Below, piece by piece: positions 1 to 5,044 of a DNA stretch of 5,044 nt. The stretch comes from Frankiales bacterium (GTDB taxonomy: Bacteria; Actinomycetota; Actinomycetes; Mycobacteriales; SCTD01). Position 1 is the stretch's first letter, and each line of letters opens with the position of its first letter. The notes under the pieces were generated by a model that had not been told where the DNA came from, did no database searches, and worked only from the letters and a program-made list of their open reading frames with translations. The stretch covers positions 1 to 5,044 of the forward strand of contig JAOPWI010000076.1 of the NCBI GenBank assembly GCA_025965755.1, read 5' to 3'. The position numbers were made by a program, and so were the translations under genes.

Positions 1-555
1 GCGGCCGGCACCGACCCGCGCCGCGTCTACGCCAGCAGCCCGACCGACGTCTGGCGCTCGGACGACGGCGGCTCGACCTTCCGCGCGCTGCCGCGACCGT
101 GGACGTCGCCGGCCGTCTCCACCCGGCTGACCGTCGACCCGACCGACCCGGACGTCGTGCACCTGGCCCGCTGGCGGGCCCCCGACGGCGGGCTGCTGCG
201 CTTCGACGGCACCCGCTGGGCGCGGCTGAGCGCCGACCCGCTGGCGTACGACGTGGCCGTGGACCCGGCCGATCCGCAGCGGCTGGTCCTGGCCCGCAAC
301 GACCATCCGTACCACGACGTGGCCCGCGGCGGCGTCCGCCTGTCGACCGACGGCGGGCGCACGTTCCGGGACCTCGGCGCGGAGCTGCCGATGCAGCGCG
401 CCTCGGCGGTGGCGTTCGACCCGCACACGCCGGGGCGCGTGGTCGTCGGGTTGTACGGCGGCGGCTTCTGGAGCCGGCAGCTGCCGGCCGGTCAGGCCGC
501 CACGCGGGTGGCCCCGATCTCGGTCAGCTCGGCGAGCAGCCGCTTCGCGAGATAG
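1..555 (+). CDS. BNR/Asp-box beta-propeller protein, 3' part only
   Basis: The frame is open from the left edge to a TAG at 553-555, giving 184 residues of C-terminus; the start lies outside the window. Two Asp-boxes (S-x-D-x-G-x-[ST]-[FW]) are visible at nt 58-81 and 343-366, and V-D-P-x-D-P loop motifs lie between blades. This is typical of the WD40/YVTN/BNR-like, sortilin/GH74-type propeller superfamily, usually exported and carbohydrate- or protein-binding. Between the Asp-boxes is a degenerate blade (L-L-R-F-D-G-T-R-W). The whole segment aligns with residues 560-715 of the large propeller gene at 2787, including an 18-of-23 residue match around N-D-H-P-Y-H-D-V, so the two are paralogs. 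Unlike that paralog, this one ends about 20 residues after its last blade, without a repeat tail. Its last 21 codons are antisense to the end of the SGNH hydrolase gene. Signal peptide and catalytic residues cannot be judged. The fold is confident; enzymatic activity is unknown. Confidence 0.9.
   Translation, partial: AAGTDPRRVYASSPTDVWRSDDGGSTFRALPRPWTSPAVSTRLTVDPTDPDVVHLARWRAPDGGLLRFDGTRWARLSADPLAYDVAVDPADPQRLVLARNDHPYHDVARGGVRLSTDGGRTFRDLGAELPMQRASAVAFDPHTPGRVVVGLYGGGFWSRQLPAGQAATRVAPISVSSASSRFAR
298..366 (+). repeat. Direct repeat copy A, conserved between the two propeller genes
   Basis: These 69 bases match 4743-4811 at 55 of 69 positions by hand count, with no gaps. They encode the N-D-H-P-[YF]-H-D-V...R-G-G-V...L-S-T-D-G-G block of the final blade. 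The copies lie 4,445 bp apart in the same orientation. It is best read as homologous coding sequence from gene duplication, not as a mobile repeat. Confidence 0.7.
473..488. terminator. 16-bp perfect palindrome next to the SGNH stop; possible terminator
   Basis: GCCGGCAGCTGCCGGC is its own reverse complement. In RNA it would fold as a 6-bp GC stem with an AGCT loop. On the minus strand it starts 3 bases after the TGA of the SGNH gene (492-494). No U-tract follows, so it would have to act as a tail-less hairpin terminator of the kind proposed in actinobacteria. On the plus strand it lies inside the propeller coding sequence. Short GC palindromes also arise by chance in such DNA, so this is only a candidate. 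Confidence 0.35.
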
Positions 556-1247
556 GCGTGGCCGGCGCCGTTGGGATGGGTTCCGTCGTCGATGAAGTAG
601 CTGGGGCTGTTGGACGCCGTCACCCAGCCGTCGCCGACCGGATCCACGTAGTCGACGCCGGCGTTCAGGCTGGCCAGCGCCAGCGCGGCCGACAGCGGGC
701 GCAGGTCCGGGTTGTTCTGGTACGCGCTGACCGGGCCGAACAGGACGATCCGGGCCTGCGGCCAGGCGGCCCTGACCAGCCCGACCTGGGCCTCGACCGC
801 CGCGGTGAGCTGCGGCCGGGGCGACCGGTAGTCGTTGAGGCCGCCCTGGAGCACCACGAGCGTGGGGGCCGGCCCGCCGGCCGCTCCGCGGGCCTCGATC
901 CGCGCCCGGTAGGTGCGGTCGCGGCCGTCCGGGCCCGGCCAGAGAAAGCCGGTGCTCCCGACTCCGTCGATCTCGGCCGGCCAGCCGAGGGACGCGGCCA
1001 GCAGCTGGGCGTAGCCACGGTCGCCCGGTGCGGCGTAGCCCTGGGTGAACGAGTCACCGATGACCAGCAGGCGTCCCACCGGCTTGGTGCTCGGCGACGG
1101 GCTGGGCGACGGGCTGGACGACGGGCTGGACGACGGAGCCGCCACCCTGTCGGGCGCCGCGCCGCAGGCGGTCAGCAGCAGCAGGAGCAGCAGCAGCAGA
1201 GCACCGCGCCCGGTCGCAACGGGACGGGTGGTGCGCGGCGCGCTCAC
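492..1247 (-). CDS. SGNH/GDSL-family hydrolase, secreted lipoprotein
   Basis: The gene encodes 251 residues, GTG start to TGA. A GAGGAG ribosome site 8 bases upstream fixes the start. Residues 1-15 are basic, 17-25 are nine leucines, and lipobox L-T-A-C puts the lipidated cysteine at C28. A Ser/Pro-rich linker (about 38-56) follows, then the SGNH domain. Visible SGNH blocks are G-D-S-F with nucleophile S66, block II glycine near G100 (S-T-G-F), block III G-L-N-D with N138, and block V D-G-T-H with D221 and H224. All four catalytic or oxyanion positions are therefore present and the enzyme should be active. The family hydrolyses esters, often acetyl or other acyl groups on polysaccharides, or lipids. 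Export and anchoring to the outer face of the membrane follow from the lipobox. It is transcribed divergently from the flippase gene and overlaps the end of the upstream propeller gene, suggesting a role in cell-surface glycan modification. The substrate is not readable from sequence. Confidence 0.93.
   Translation of the reverse strand: MSAPRTTRPVATGRGALLLLLLLLLTACGAAPDRVAAPSSSPSSSPSPSPSPSTKPVGRLLVIGDSFTQGYAAPGDRGYAQLLAASLGWPAEIDGVGSTGFLWPGPDGRDRTYRARIEARGAAGGPAPTLVVLQGGLNDYRSPRPQLTAAVEAQVGLVRAAWPQARIVLFGPVSAYQNNPDLRPLSAALALASLNAGVDYVDPVGDGWVTASNSPSYFIDDGTHPNGAGHAYLAKRLLAELTEIGATRVAA
1093..1137. repeat. 12-bp tandem repeat encoding the Ser/Pro linker
   Basis: About 3.75 copies of a 12-base unit, G-[GA]-CGACGGGCTG on the plus strand, lie inside the SGNH lipoprotein gene. 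On the coding strand they give alternating Ser-Pro and Ser-Ser-Ser-Pro, a flexible spacer between the lipid anchor and the catalytic domain. The unit is a multiple of three, so copy-number change would alter spacer length without a frameshift. Confidence 0.8.
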
Positions 1248-1255
1248 GGCGTTCG

Positions 1256-1261
1256 CTCCTC
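1256..1261 (-). promoter_or_regulatory. Ribosome binding site of the SGNH gene
   Basis: GAGGAG on the minus strand ends 8 bases before the GTG at 1247-1245. It is a good Shine-Dalgarno match at a normal distance and supports this start. The 5' flank also carries a GCCGGC inverted repeat (1285-1290 and 1298-1303, 7-base spacer), which is not distinctive in DNA of this composition. Confidence 0.75.
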
Positions 1262-1329
1262 GGGACAGCTGGGACGGGGGACACGCCGGCCGGCCCCGCC
1301 GGCAGGAGCAGCCGCGGAAGCGCTCTCCC

Positions 1330-1335
1330 TAGAGT
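1330..1335 (+). promoter_or_regulatory. Putative -10 element upstream of the flippase
   Basis: TAGAGT matches the actinomycete TAGRRT -10 pattern and lies in one of the few AT-containing spots of this region. A GTG follows 6 bases later at 1342, the position expected for a leaderless transcript start. No TTGAC-like -35 is visible 16-19 bases upstream, so it would be an atypical or activator-dependent promoter. The complement of 1331-1336 reads TACTCT, a weak -10 for the divergent SGNH gene, so one AT-rich island could serve both directions. Confidence 0.4.
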
Positions 1336-1341
1336 AGACGC

Positions 1342-1392
1342 GTGCCGGGCCCTGGGACGACCGCTCCTGCTGCCCGGCAGCACCTGGCGTGA
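1342..1392 (+). CDS. Possible leaderless leader mini-ORF (16 codons) ahead of the flippase
   Basis: GTG at 1342 opens 16 codons rich in Pro, Ala and Gly and ends at TGA 1390-1392. That stop overlaps the flippase GTG (1389-1391) as GTGA, the usual geometry for translational coupling. The GTG lies just downstream of TAGAGT, so the transcript could begin at or near it. The flippase itself has no Shine-Dalgarno sequence in front, so reinitiation from this leader would explain how it is translated. The peptide has no recognisable motif, and an ORF this short can occur by chance in GC-rich DNA. Confidence 0.3.
   Translation: MPGPGTTAPAARQHLA
1368..1382. repeat. 15-bp inverted repeat just upstream of the flippase start
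   Basis: TGCTGCC-C-GGCAGCA is a perfect inverted repeat. In RNA it gives a 6-bp stem with a CCG triloop, ending 6 bases before the GTG at 1389. It lies where a ribosome site would be, inside the leader mini-ORF. It could be an operator or a translation-control hairpin; neither role is shown. Confidence 0.4.
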
Positions 1393-2714
1393 GCCCCGGC
1401 AGGCGTTCTGCGCCGCACGCGGCGACCCGGTTCCGGCTGCCCGGCCTGGGCGCGCTGCTGCGCCGGGACGCGGTGCAGAGCGCGGTCCTGGGCATGGGCC
1501 TGTACGCGCTCAGCCTGCTGACCGGCCCGCTGCAGGCCCAGGCTCTCGGAGCTGCCGGCCGCGGCGAGCTGGCGGCCGTCCTGGTGCCCACCCAGCTGTT
1601 CACCTGGCTGCTCGGCTTCGGCCTGCCGATCGCGGCCACCTACTACCGCCGGCAGTTCGGGGACCGCGACCTGCTGTCCGGCTGCTGGTTCTTCGCCCTG
1701 GTCGCCGGCCTGCCCGCCATCGCCCTGCTGTGGCCGCTCGTGCCGCTCTACCTCGACGCGCACGACCCGCTGACGGTCGGCTGGTTCCGCGCCTACCTGC
1801 TCACGGCCGTGGTCGCGGTGCCGGTCGCCGTGAGCGTGCAGCTGCTCAGGCTGGACGCCCGCCTCGGCCTGTCCAACGCCCTGCGCGCGCTGCCGGTGGT
1901 GCTCAACACCCTCGCGGTGGTCGTCCTGGCCCTGCTCGACCGGCTCACCCTGACCACCGCGCTGGCGGCCGGGCTCGTGCCGATCGTCGTGTCGCAGCTG
2001 GTCGGCATCGCCGTGACCCGCGGGCTGGCCTGGCCGCGGTTGCCGGCCGGCTGGCGGGCCACCCTGCTCGTCTACGGGGCCAAGGTCACCACCGGGACCC
2101 TCGCCGGCCAGCTGCTGGCCCGGCTGGACCAGCTGCTGCTCGTCGGCCTCGTGCCGTCCCGCGAGCTGGGGCTGTACGCCGTGGCGGTCACCATGGCGGG
2201 GCTGTCCCAGGCCGGCGCCCAGGGCATCGGCCTGGCGCTGCTCACCCGCCTGAGCACGGCGCCCGACCCGTCCTTCGCCCGCCGCGCCCGGCTTCTCACG
2301 CTGGCCATGTCGTGCACGATCGCGCTGGCCACCGCGGTGGCGGCGCCGTACGTCCTGCCGCTGCTGTTCGGCGCCGAGTTCGACGACGCGGTGCTCCTGC
2401 TGTGGCTGCTGCTGCCCGGAGCGGTCCTCGGCGACCTGGCCACCGTGCGCTCGCAGGAGTTCTACGTCGTGGGACGGCCGCAGGTGCCCTCGATCGCGCT
2501 GGCGATCGCCGCGGCGGCCACCGTCGTCAGCCTGCTGCTGACGGTCGGCGCCTGGGGCGCGACGGCGGCGGCGATCACCACCTCGCTCTGCCAGGGGCTG
2601 TACCTGCTGGTGCTGACGGTCGCGGCCCGCCGCCGCCCCCCGTCGCCGTCCGGCGCTGCTCCGGACGGCGGCAGCGCGCTGCTGCAGACGGCGGAGCGCA
2701 CCGACCGGACCTGA
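1389..2714 (+). CDS. Wzx/MVF-type polysaccharide flippase, multi-pass membrane protein
   Basis: The gene encodes 441 residues, GTG start to TGA. It is the only start in this frame between the TAG at 1335 and the first membrane segment. I count about twelve hydrophobic segments, near residues 30-50, 60-82, 98-120, 133-153, 168-183, 190-210, 226-254, 260-285, 301-327, 333-352, 367-387 and 390-412. Family-like signatures are L-G-A-A-G-R-G-E-L-A (53-62) after the first segment, and A-R-L-D-Q-L-L-L with R245 and D247 followed by E-L-G-L-Y-A-V-A (259-266). Both resemble oligosaccharide flippases of the MATE/MVF superfamily (Wzx, MurJ-related), which move undecaprenyl-linked glycans across the cytoplasmic membrane. 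The length fits Wzx better than MurJ, which usually has 14 segments. The last 25 residues form a hydrophilic Pro/Gly/Ser tail. It faces the SGNH gene divergently and lies 72 bases before the large propeller gene, possibly co-transcribed. The membrane transporter type is sure; the glycan is unknown. Confidence 0.88.
   Translation: MSPGRRSAPHAATRFRLPGLGALLRRDAVQSAVLGMGLYALSLLTGPLQAQALGAAGRGELAAVLVPTQLFTWLLGFGLPIAATYYRRQFGDRDLLSGCWFFALVAGLPAIALLWPLVPLYLDAHDPLTVGWFRAYLLTAVVAVPVAVSVQLLRLDARLGLSNALRALPVVLNTLAVVVLALLDRLTLTTALAAGLVPIVVSQLVGIAVTRGLAWPRLPAGWRATLLVYGAKVTTGTLAGQLLARLDQLLLVGLVPSRELGLYAVAVTMAGLSQAGAQGIGLALLTRLSTAPDPSFARRARLLTLAMSCTIALATAVAAPYVLPLLFGAEFDDAVLLLWLLLPGAVLGDLATVRSQEFYVVGRPQVPSIALAIAAAATVVSLLLTVGAWGATAAAITTSLCQGLYLLVLTVAARRRPPSPSGAAPDGGSALLQTAERTDRT
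2644..2682. terminator. Strong 10-bp inverted repeat plus adjacent palindrome at the 3' end of the flippase gene
   Basis: CGCCGTCCGG (2644-2653) pairs perfectly with CCGGACGGCG (2661-2670) across a 7-base loop. GCAGCGCGCTGC (2671-2682), a perfect 12-bp palindrome, follows directly. Both lie within the codons of the flippase's hydrophilic tail, 30-70 bases before its stop. There is no U-tract, so this is at best a tail-less terminator, a pause site or an mRNA-stability element. Confidence 0.4.
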
Positions 2715-2786
2715 CCGTCCACTCGGCCCTGCCTTATCACCCAAACAGGTGCATCACGCAGCGTGCGAGGCGTCGACACACCGGGC
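2715..2786 (+). promoter_or_regulatory. 72-base gap between flippase and propeller genes; no clear promoter
   Basis: The gap holds a locally AT-richer stretch (2733-2746) and a small inverted repeat CACGC-A-GCGTG (2755-2765). I see no convincing -35/-10 pair. An AGGTG at 2747-2751 stands 11 bases before an in-frame GTG at 2763, which could be an alternative start of the propeller gene. The ATG at 2787 has only GAGG at 2767-2770, about 16 bases away. The downstream gene may therefore be read through from the flippase promoter. Confidence 0.3.
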
Positions 2787-5044
2787 ATGCCCCGTCTGTC
2801 TGTGCCCCGCCTTGTCGCCACCCTGACCCTGGCCGCCGTCGCGATCGCCGTCCCGGGCGCACCCCCGGCGCTCGCGGACACCGCAGCGTCCAGCAGCCCG
2901 GCGCCGTCGTGGCAGCCGCTGCGCGAGCCCGGCGTCGGAGGCGCGGTCACCGCCCTCAGCATCAGCCCGCGTCAGGCCTCCCGCATCCTGGTCGGCGGCG
3001 ACATGCTGGGCATCGGCGTCTCGCAGGACGGCGGTGCGAGCTGGCAGCCCGGCTTCGGGCTCGACTCCTACGAGGTCGCCGGCTTCACCTGGGACCCGAG
3101 CGATGCCGACCGCGTGTGGGCGTCGACCATGAGCGGGCCGTACCTGTCGCAGGACGGCGGCCACACCTGGGCGCCTCGCCGGCAGGGCCTGCCGGCCGTC
3201 GCCGACTGGGCCTACAGCGCGCCCATCCAGCAGATCGTCTTCGACCCCGCCGACGAGCGGCACCTGTACGCCTTCTCCGGCTCGCTGCGCGGCTGGTCGG
3301 CGCCGGGCACTCCCCCGTGGGGCACGGTCTGGGAGTCGCGCGACGACGGCGCCTCGTGGACGACGCTGTCGCGCCTGCCTGGCCAGGCACCGGTGCAGAG
3401 CGTCGTCGCGCTCGCCGGCGACGACCTGCTGGCCGCCGGCCGCTCCGCCGGCCTGTTCCGCTCCCCGGACGGCGGTCGCAGCTGGGCCGCGGTGCCCGGC
3501 TCCACCGCCTGGGACGTGCGCGAGCTCGTCGCGGACCCGGCTGCACCGCAGAACGTGTGGCTGTCCACCGGCTCGGACCCGACCACCGAGGCGGCGCCGG
3601 TCGGTGGTGTCCTGCGCAGCACCGACGGCGGCCGGACCTGGACCGCGAGCACGAACGGCCTGTCCCAGGCCATCCACGCCGACGCGAACCTGCGCTCCCG
3701 CTTCGGCGGGCTGCACCGCTCCACCACGGGCCGGCTCTACGTCTCGGACAACAGCTGGTCGGTCGCCGCGGTGTACGCCTCCGACGACGACGGCCGCACG
3801 TGGACCAAGCTGGTCGACAACGCCAGCCGCCCGACGTCGGCCTACAACTCGGGCCTCGGCATGGCCGCGATCTCCAGCTCTGCCGACGGCCGTTCCGTCA
3901 TCGCCGGCAACCAGGAGTCGCTGTTCAGCTCGACCGACGCGGGCCGCACCTGGCGGGACAGCTCGATCGAGGAGGTCTCCCCCGGCTTCACCCGCGGTCG
4001 CGGCTACTCGGGCCTGGTCAGCAGCAGCGTCCGCTTCAACCCCTCCGTCGCCGGCGACGTGAGCCTCACGGCGATGGACGGCGGCAACGTCATCCAGAGC
4101 GTGGACGGCGGCTCGTCGTGGCGCCGGAGCATGTGCGCGTGGGACTGCTGGTCCGGTGCGTACGACGTGCACTACGGCCCCGGAGGGACGAGCTACGCGC
4201 TGCTCGGCCAGGCGGGCATGTTCAACGGCCTGGCGCGCTCGCAGAACGGCGGCCGCACCTGGACCGTCGCCGTCGGCGCCGCGGCCGGCCTGCCCGAGCG
4301 CTGGTCGTGGGCCGGCGGCACGCCGGGCGGCGTCTGGGCGGTCGACGCCACGACCGTCGTGGCCACCGTCGGGGGCCGGGTCTACCGCTCGACCGACGGC
4401 GGAGCACGGTGGGCGCCGGTCACGAGTGGCGGCTCGGGCTTCCTGACCGGCGCGCCGTCACAGCGCTCGCGCCTGTACCTCAGCAGCACCCAGGGCCTGC
4501 AGACCTCCACCGACGGCGGGGCGACCTTCCAGCTGCTTTCCGGCGTGCCGCACGGCGGGATCGACGGGCAGCTCACCGTCAGCCCGGTCGACCCCCGCGT
4601 CGTCTACGTCCCGCAGTGGCGGTCGGGCGGCGGGGCGCTGTGGCGCTACGACGGCACGACGGCCACCCGCGTGCTGGCGGACAACACCGTCTACGCGGTC
4701 GCGGTCCAGCCGCAGAACCCCGACGTCCTCGTCGCGGTCAGCAACGACCACCCGTTCCACGACGTCGTGCGCGGCGGCGTCCAGCTGTCCACCGACGGCG
4801 GCGCCACCTGGACCAGCGTCGTCAAGGGGCTGCCGGTGCTGCGGGTCAGCGCGGCGGCCTTCGACCCCTTCGCGCCGGGACGCCTGATCATCGGGACGTA
4901 CGGCCGCGGCTTCTTCACCACCGAGCTGTCGGCCGACGGCGCCGCCGCCGCGGCCGAGTCGGTTCCGGTCGCGCCCGTCCAGGGGCCGGTCGCGCCCGGG
5001 CCGGGGCCGGCCGTCCCCGTTCAGGGCCCGGCCGTCCCGGTAAC
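2787..5044 (+). CDS. Secreted multi-blade BNR/Asp-box propeller protein (GH74-like), 3' end beyond window
   Basis: From ATG 2787 the frame stays open to the right edge, giving 752 residues. Residues 1-30 are a signal peptide: basic start, hydrophobic core 9-22, cleavage after A-L-A (30). Twelve Asp-boxes start at S79, 121, 184, 226, 278, 332, 382, 438, 485, 535, 574 and 668. The 94-residue last gap holds a degenerate blade (A-L-W-R-Y-D-G, 617-623). About 13-14 blades fits a double seven-bladed propeller, the architecture of GH74 xyloglucanases. D72 and D431 each lie seven residues before an Asp-box serine, as I recall for the GH74 catalytic aspartates; activity is unproven. The only cysteines are C450 and C454 (C-A-W-D-C). 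After G703-T-Y-G-R-G-F-F comes an Ala-rich stretch, then a heptapeptide Pro/Val/Gly repeat running off the edge. An in-frame GTG at 2763 would add 8 residues to the signal peptide's n-region. It is a paralog of the gene at 1-555. It could also be a non-catalytic sortilin-like binding protein. Confidence 0.9.
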   Translation, partial: MPRLSVPRLVATLTLAAVAIAVPGAPPALADTAASSSPAPSWQPLREPGVGGAVTALSISPRQASRILVGGDMLGIGVSQDGGASWQPGFGLDSYEVAGFTWDPSDADRVWASTMSGPYLSQDGGHTWAPRRQGLPAVADWAYSAPIQQIVFDPADERHLYAFSGSLRGWSAPGTPPWGTVWESRDDGASWTTLSRLPGQAPVQSVVALAGDDLLAAGRSAGLFRSPDGGRSWAAVPGSTAWDVRELVADPAAPQNVWLSTGSDPTTEAAPVGGVLRSTDGGRTWTASTNGLSQAIHADANLRSRFGGLHRSTTGRLYVSDNSWSVAAVYASDDDGRTWTKLVDNASRPTSAYNSGLGMAAISSSADGRSVIAGNQESLFSSTDAGRTWRDSSIEEVSPGFTRGRGYSGLVSSSVRFNPSVAGDVSLTAMDGGNVIQSVDGGSSWRRSMCAWDCWSGAYDVHYGPGGTSYALLGQAGMFNGLARSQNGGRTWTVAVGAAAGLPERWSWAGGTPGGVWAVDATTVVATVGGRVYRSTDGGARWAPVTSGGSGFLTGAPSQRSRLYLSSTQGLQTSTDGGATFQLLSGVPHGGIDGQLTVSPVDPRVVYVPQWRSGGGALWRYDGTTATRVLADNTVYAVAVQPQNPDVLVAVSNDHPFHDVVRGGVQLSTDGGATWTSVVKGLPVLRVSAAAFDPFAPGRLIIGTYGRGFFTTELSADGAAAAAESVPVAPVQGPVAPGPGPAVPVQGPAVPV
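4743..4811 (+). repeat. Direct repeat copy B, conserved between the two propeller genes
   Basis: This is the partner of 298-366, same orientation, 55 of 69 bases identical. It covers residues 653-675, ending in the twelfth Asp-box. Many of the differences are at third codon positions, which fits selection on the protein after duplication. Confidence 0.7.
4968..5044 (+). repeat. 21-bp tandem repeat encoding a Pro/Val/Gly heptapeptide tail
   Basis: Units start at 4968, 4989, 5010 and 5031, the last cut by the window edge. They encode V-A-P-V-Q-G-P, V-A-P-G-P-G-P, A-V-P-V-Q-G-P and A-V-P-V. The array follows the last propeller blade and an Ala-rich stretch, so it is probably an extended linker or stalk towards a further C-terminal module outside the window, such as a carbohydrate-binding or anchoring domain. 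The true repeat number cannot be known from this window. Confidence 0.8.

Noticed and set aside
1172..1200. CAG-rich triplet run suggesting a microsatellite
   Set aside because: It is the complement of the leucine codons of the SGNH signal peptide core and needs no other explanation.
1285..1303. GCCGGC inverted repeat with 7-base spacer in the SGNH 5' leader as a riboswitch or attenuator
   Set aside because: GCCGGC is itself palindromic and very common in such DNA; there is no further structure around it.
99..1337. 412-residue plus-strand open frame crossing the first two genes
   Set aside because: Composition is Arg/Pro/Gly/Ala-rich. It covers both the propeller end and the antisense of the SGNH gene, each of which has recognisable conserved motifs in another frame.
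1329..2744. 471-residue antisense open frame on the minus strand opposite the flippase
   Set aside because: Its translation is rich in Gln, Arg, Gly and Asp without domains or hydrophobic order. It is the mirror of a GC-rich real gene with clear membrane segments on the plus strand.
2755..2765. CACGC-A-GCGTG inverted repeat as an operator before the propeller gene
   Set aside because: Only 5-bp arms in GC-rich DNA and no recognisable promoter beside it; too weak to call a regulator site.
2754..4172. 472-residue antisense open frame on the minus strand opposite the secreted propeller
   Set aside because: Low-complexity Arg/Ala/Gly/Val composition with no motif, while the plus strand carries repeated Asp-boxes and a signal peptide over the same bases.
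3604..4446. Plus-strand open frames at 3604-4062 and 4156-4446
   Set aside because: They are out-of-frame readings of the propeller gene, dominated by Arg, Thr, Ser, Pro and Ala, with no independent motif.
1..5044. Mobile element, CRISPR array, tRNA or phage features
   Set aside because: No transposase or integrase motifs, no regularly spaced non-coding repeats and no tRNA-like cloverleaf were seen. The repeats found are in-frame coding repeats or paralog homology.

Overview
The window is very GC-rich, with G or C at most third codon positions, GTG starts and long spurious antisense reading frames. This points to a high-GC actinobacterium. The genus cannot be fixed from the sequence; a soil actinomycete of the Geodermatophilaceae/Kineosporiales/Frankiales kind is a guess. 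I see no tRNA, rRNA, CRISPR array, insertion sequence or integrase, so it reads as ordinary chromosome.

Layout, left to right. (1) Positions 1-555, plus strand: the 3' end of a gene for a BNR/Asp-box beta-propeller protein. (2) Positions 492-1247, minus strand: a complete SGNH/GDSL hydrolase lipoprotein, convergent with the first gene and overlapping it by 64 bases. (3) Positions 1248-1388: a divergent control region with a Streptomyces-like -10 hexamer, a possible leaderless 16-codon leader ORF, and a small hairpin just before the next start. (4) Positions 1389-2714, plus strand: a 441-residue multi-pass membrane protein of the Wzx/MVF polysaccharide-flippase type, with a strong inverted repeat in its last codons. 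(5) Positions 2787-5044, plus strand, open at the right edge: a large secreted Asp-box propeller protein with a signal peptide, twelve Asp-boxes and the start of a Pro/Val/Gly heptapeptide-repeat tail.

The two propeller genes are clearly paralogous at their C-terminal ends. They share an almost identical block around N-D-H-P-[YF]-H-D-V and the same 94-95 residue gap between their last two Asp-boxes. They flank a membrane flippase and an exported esterase-like lipoprotein. All four products are predicted to be at or outside the membrane, although the N-terminus of the first is missing. My inference is a cell-surface or exopolysaccharide locus: the flippase moves a lipid-linked glycan across the membrane, the SGNH lipoprotein edits acyl groups outside, and the propellers bind or cleave the glycan. 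No glycosyltransferase or polymerase lies in this window, so the pathway is not proven. I found no convincing evidence of a wholly new system. The most unusual items are the paralogous pair with different tails, the leaderless mini-ORF coupled to the flippase start, and the in-frame repeats in two exported proteins.
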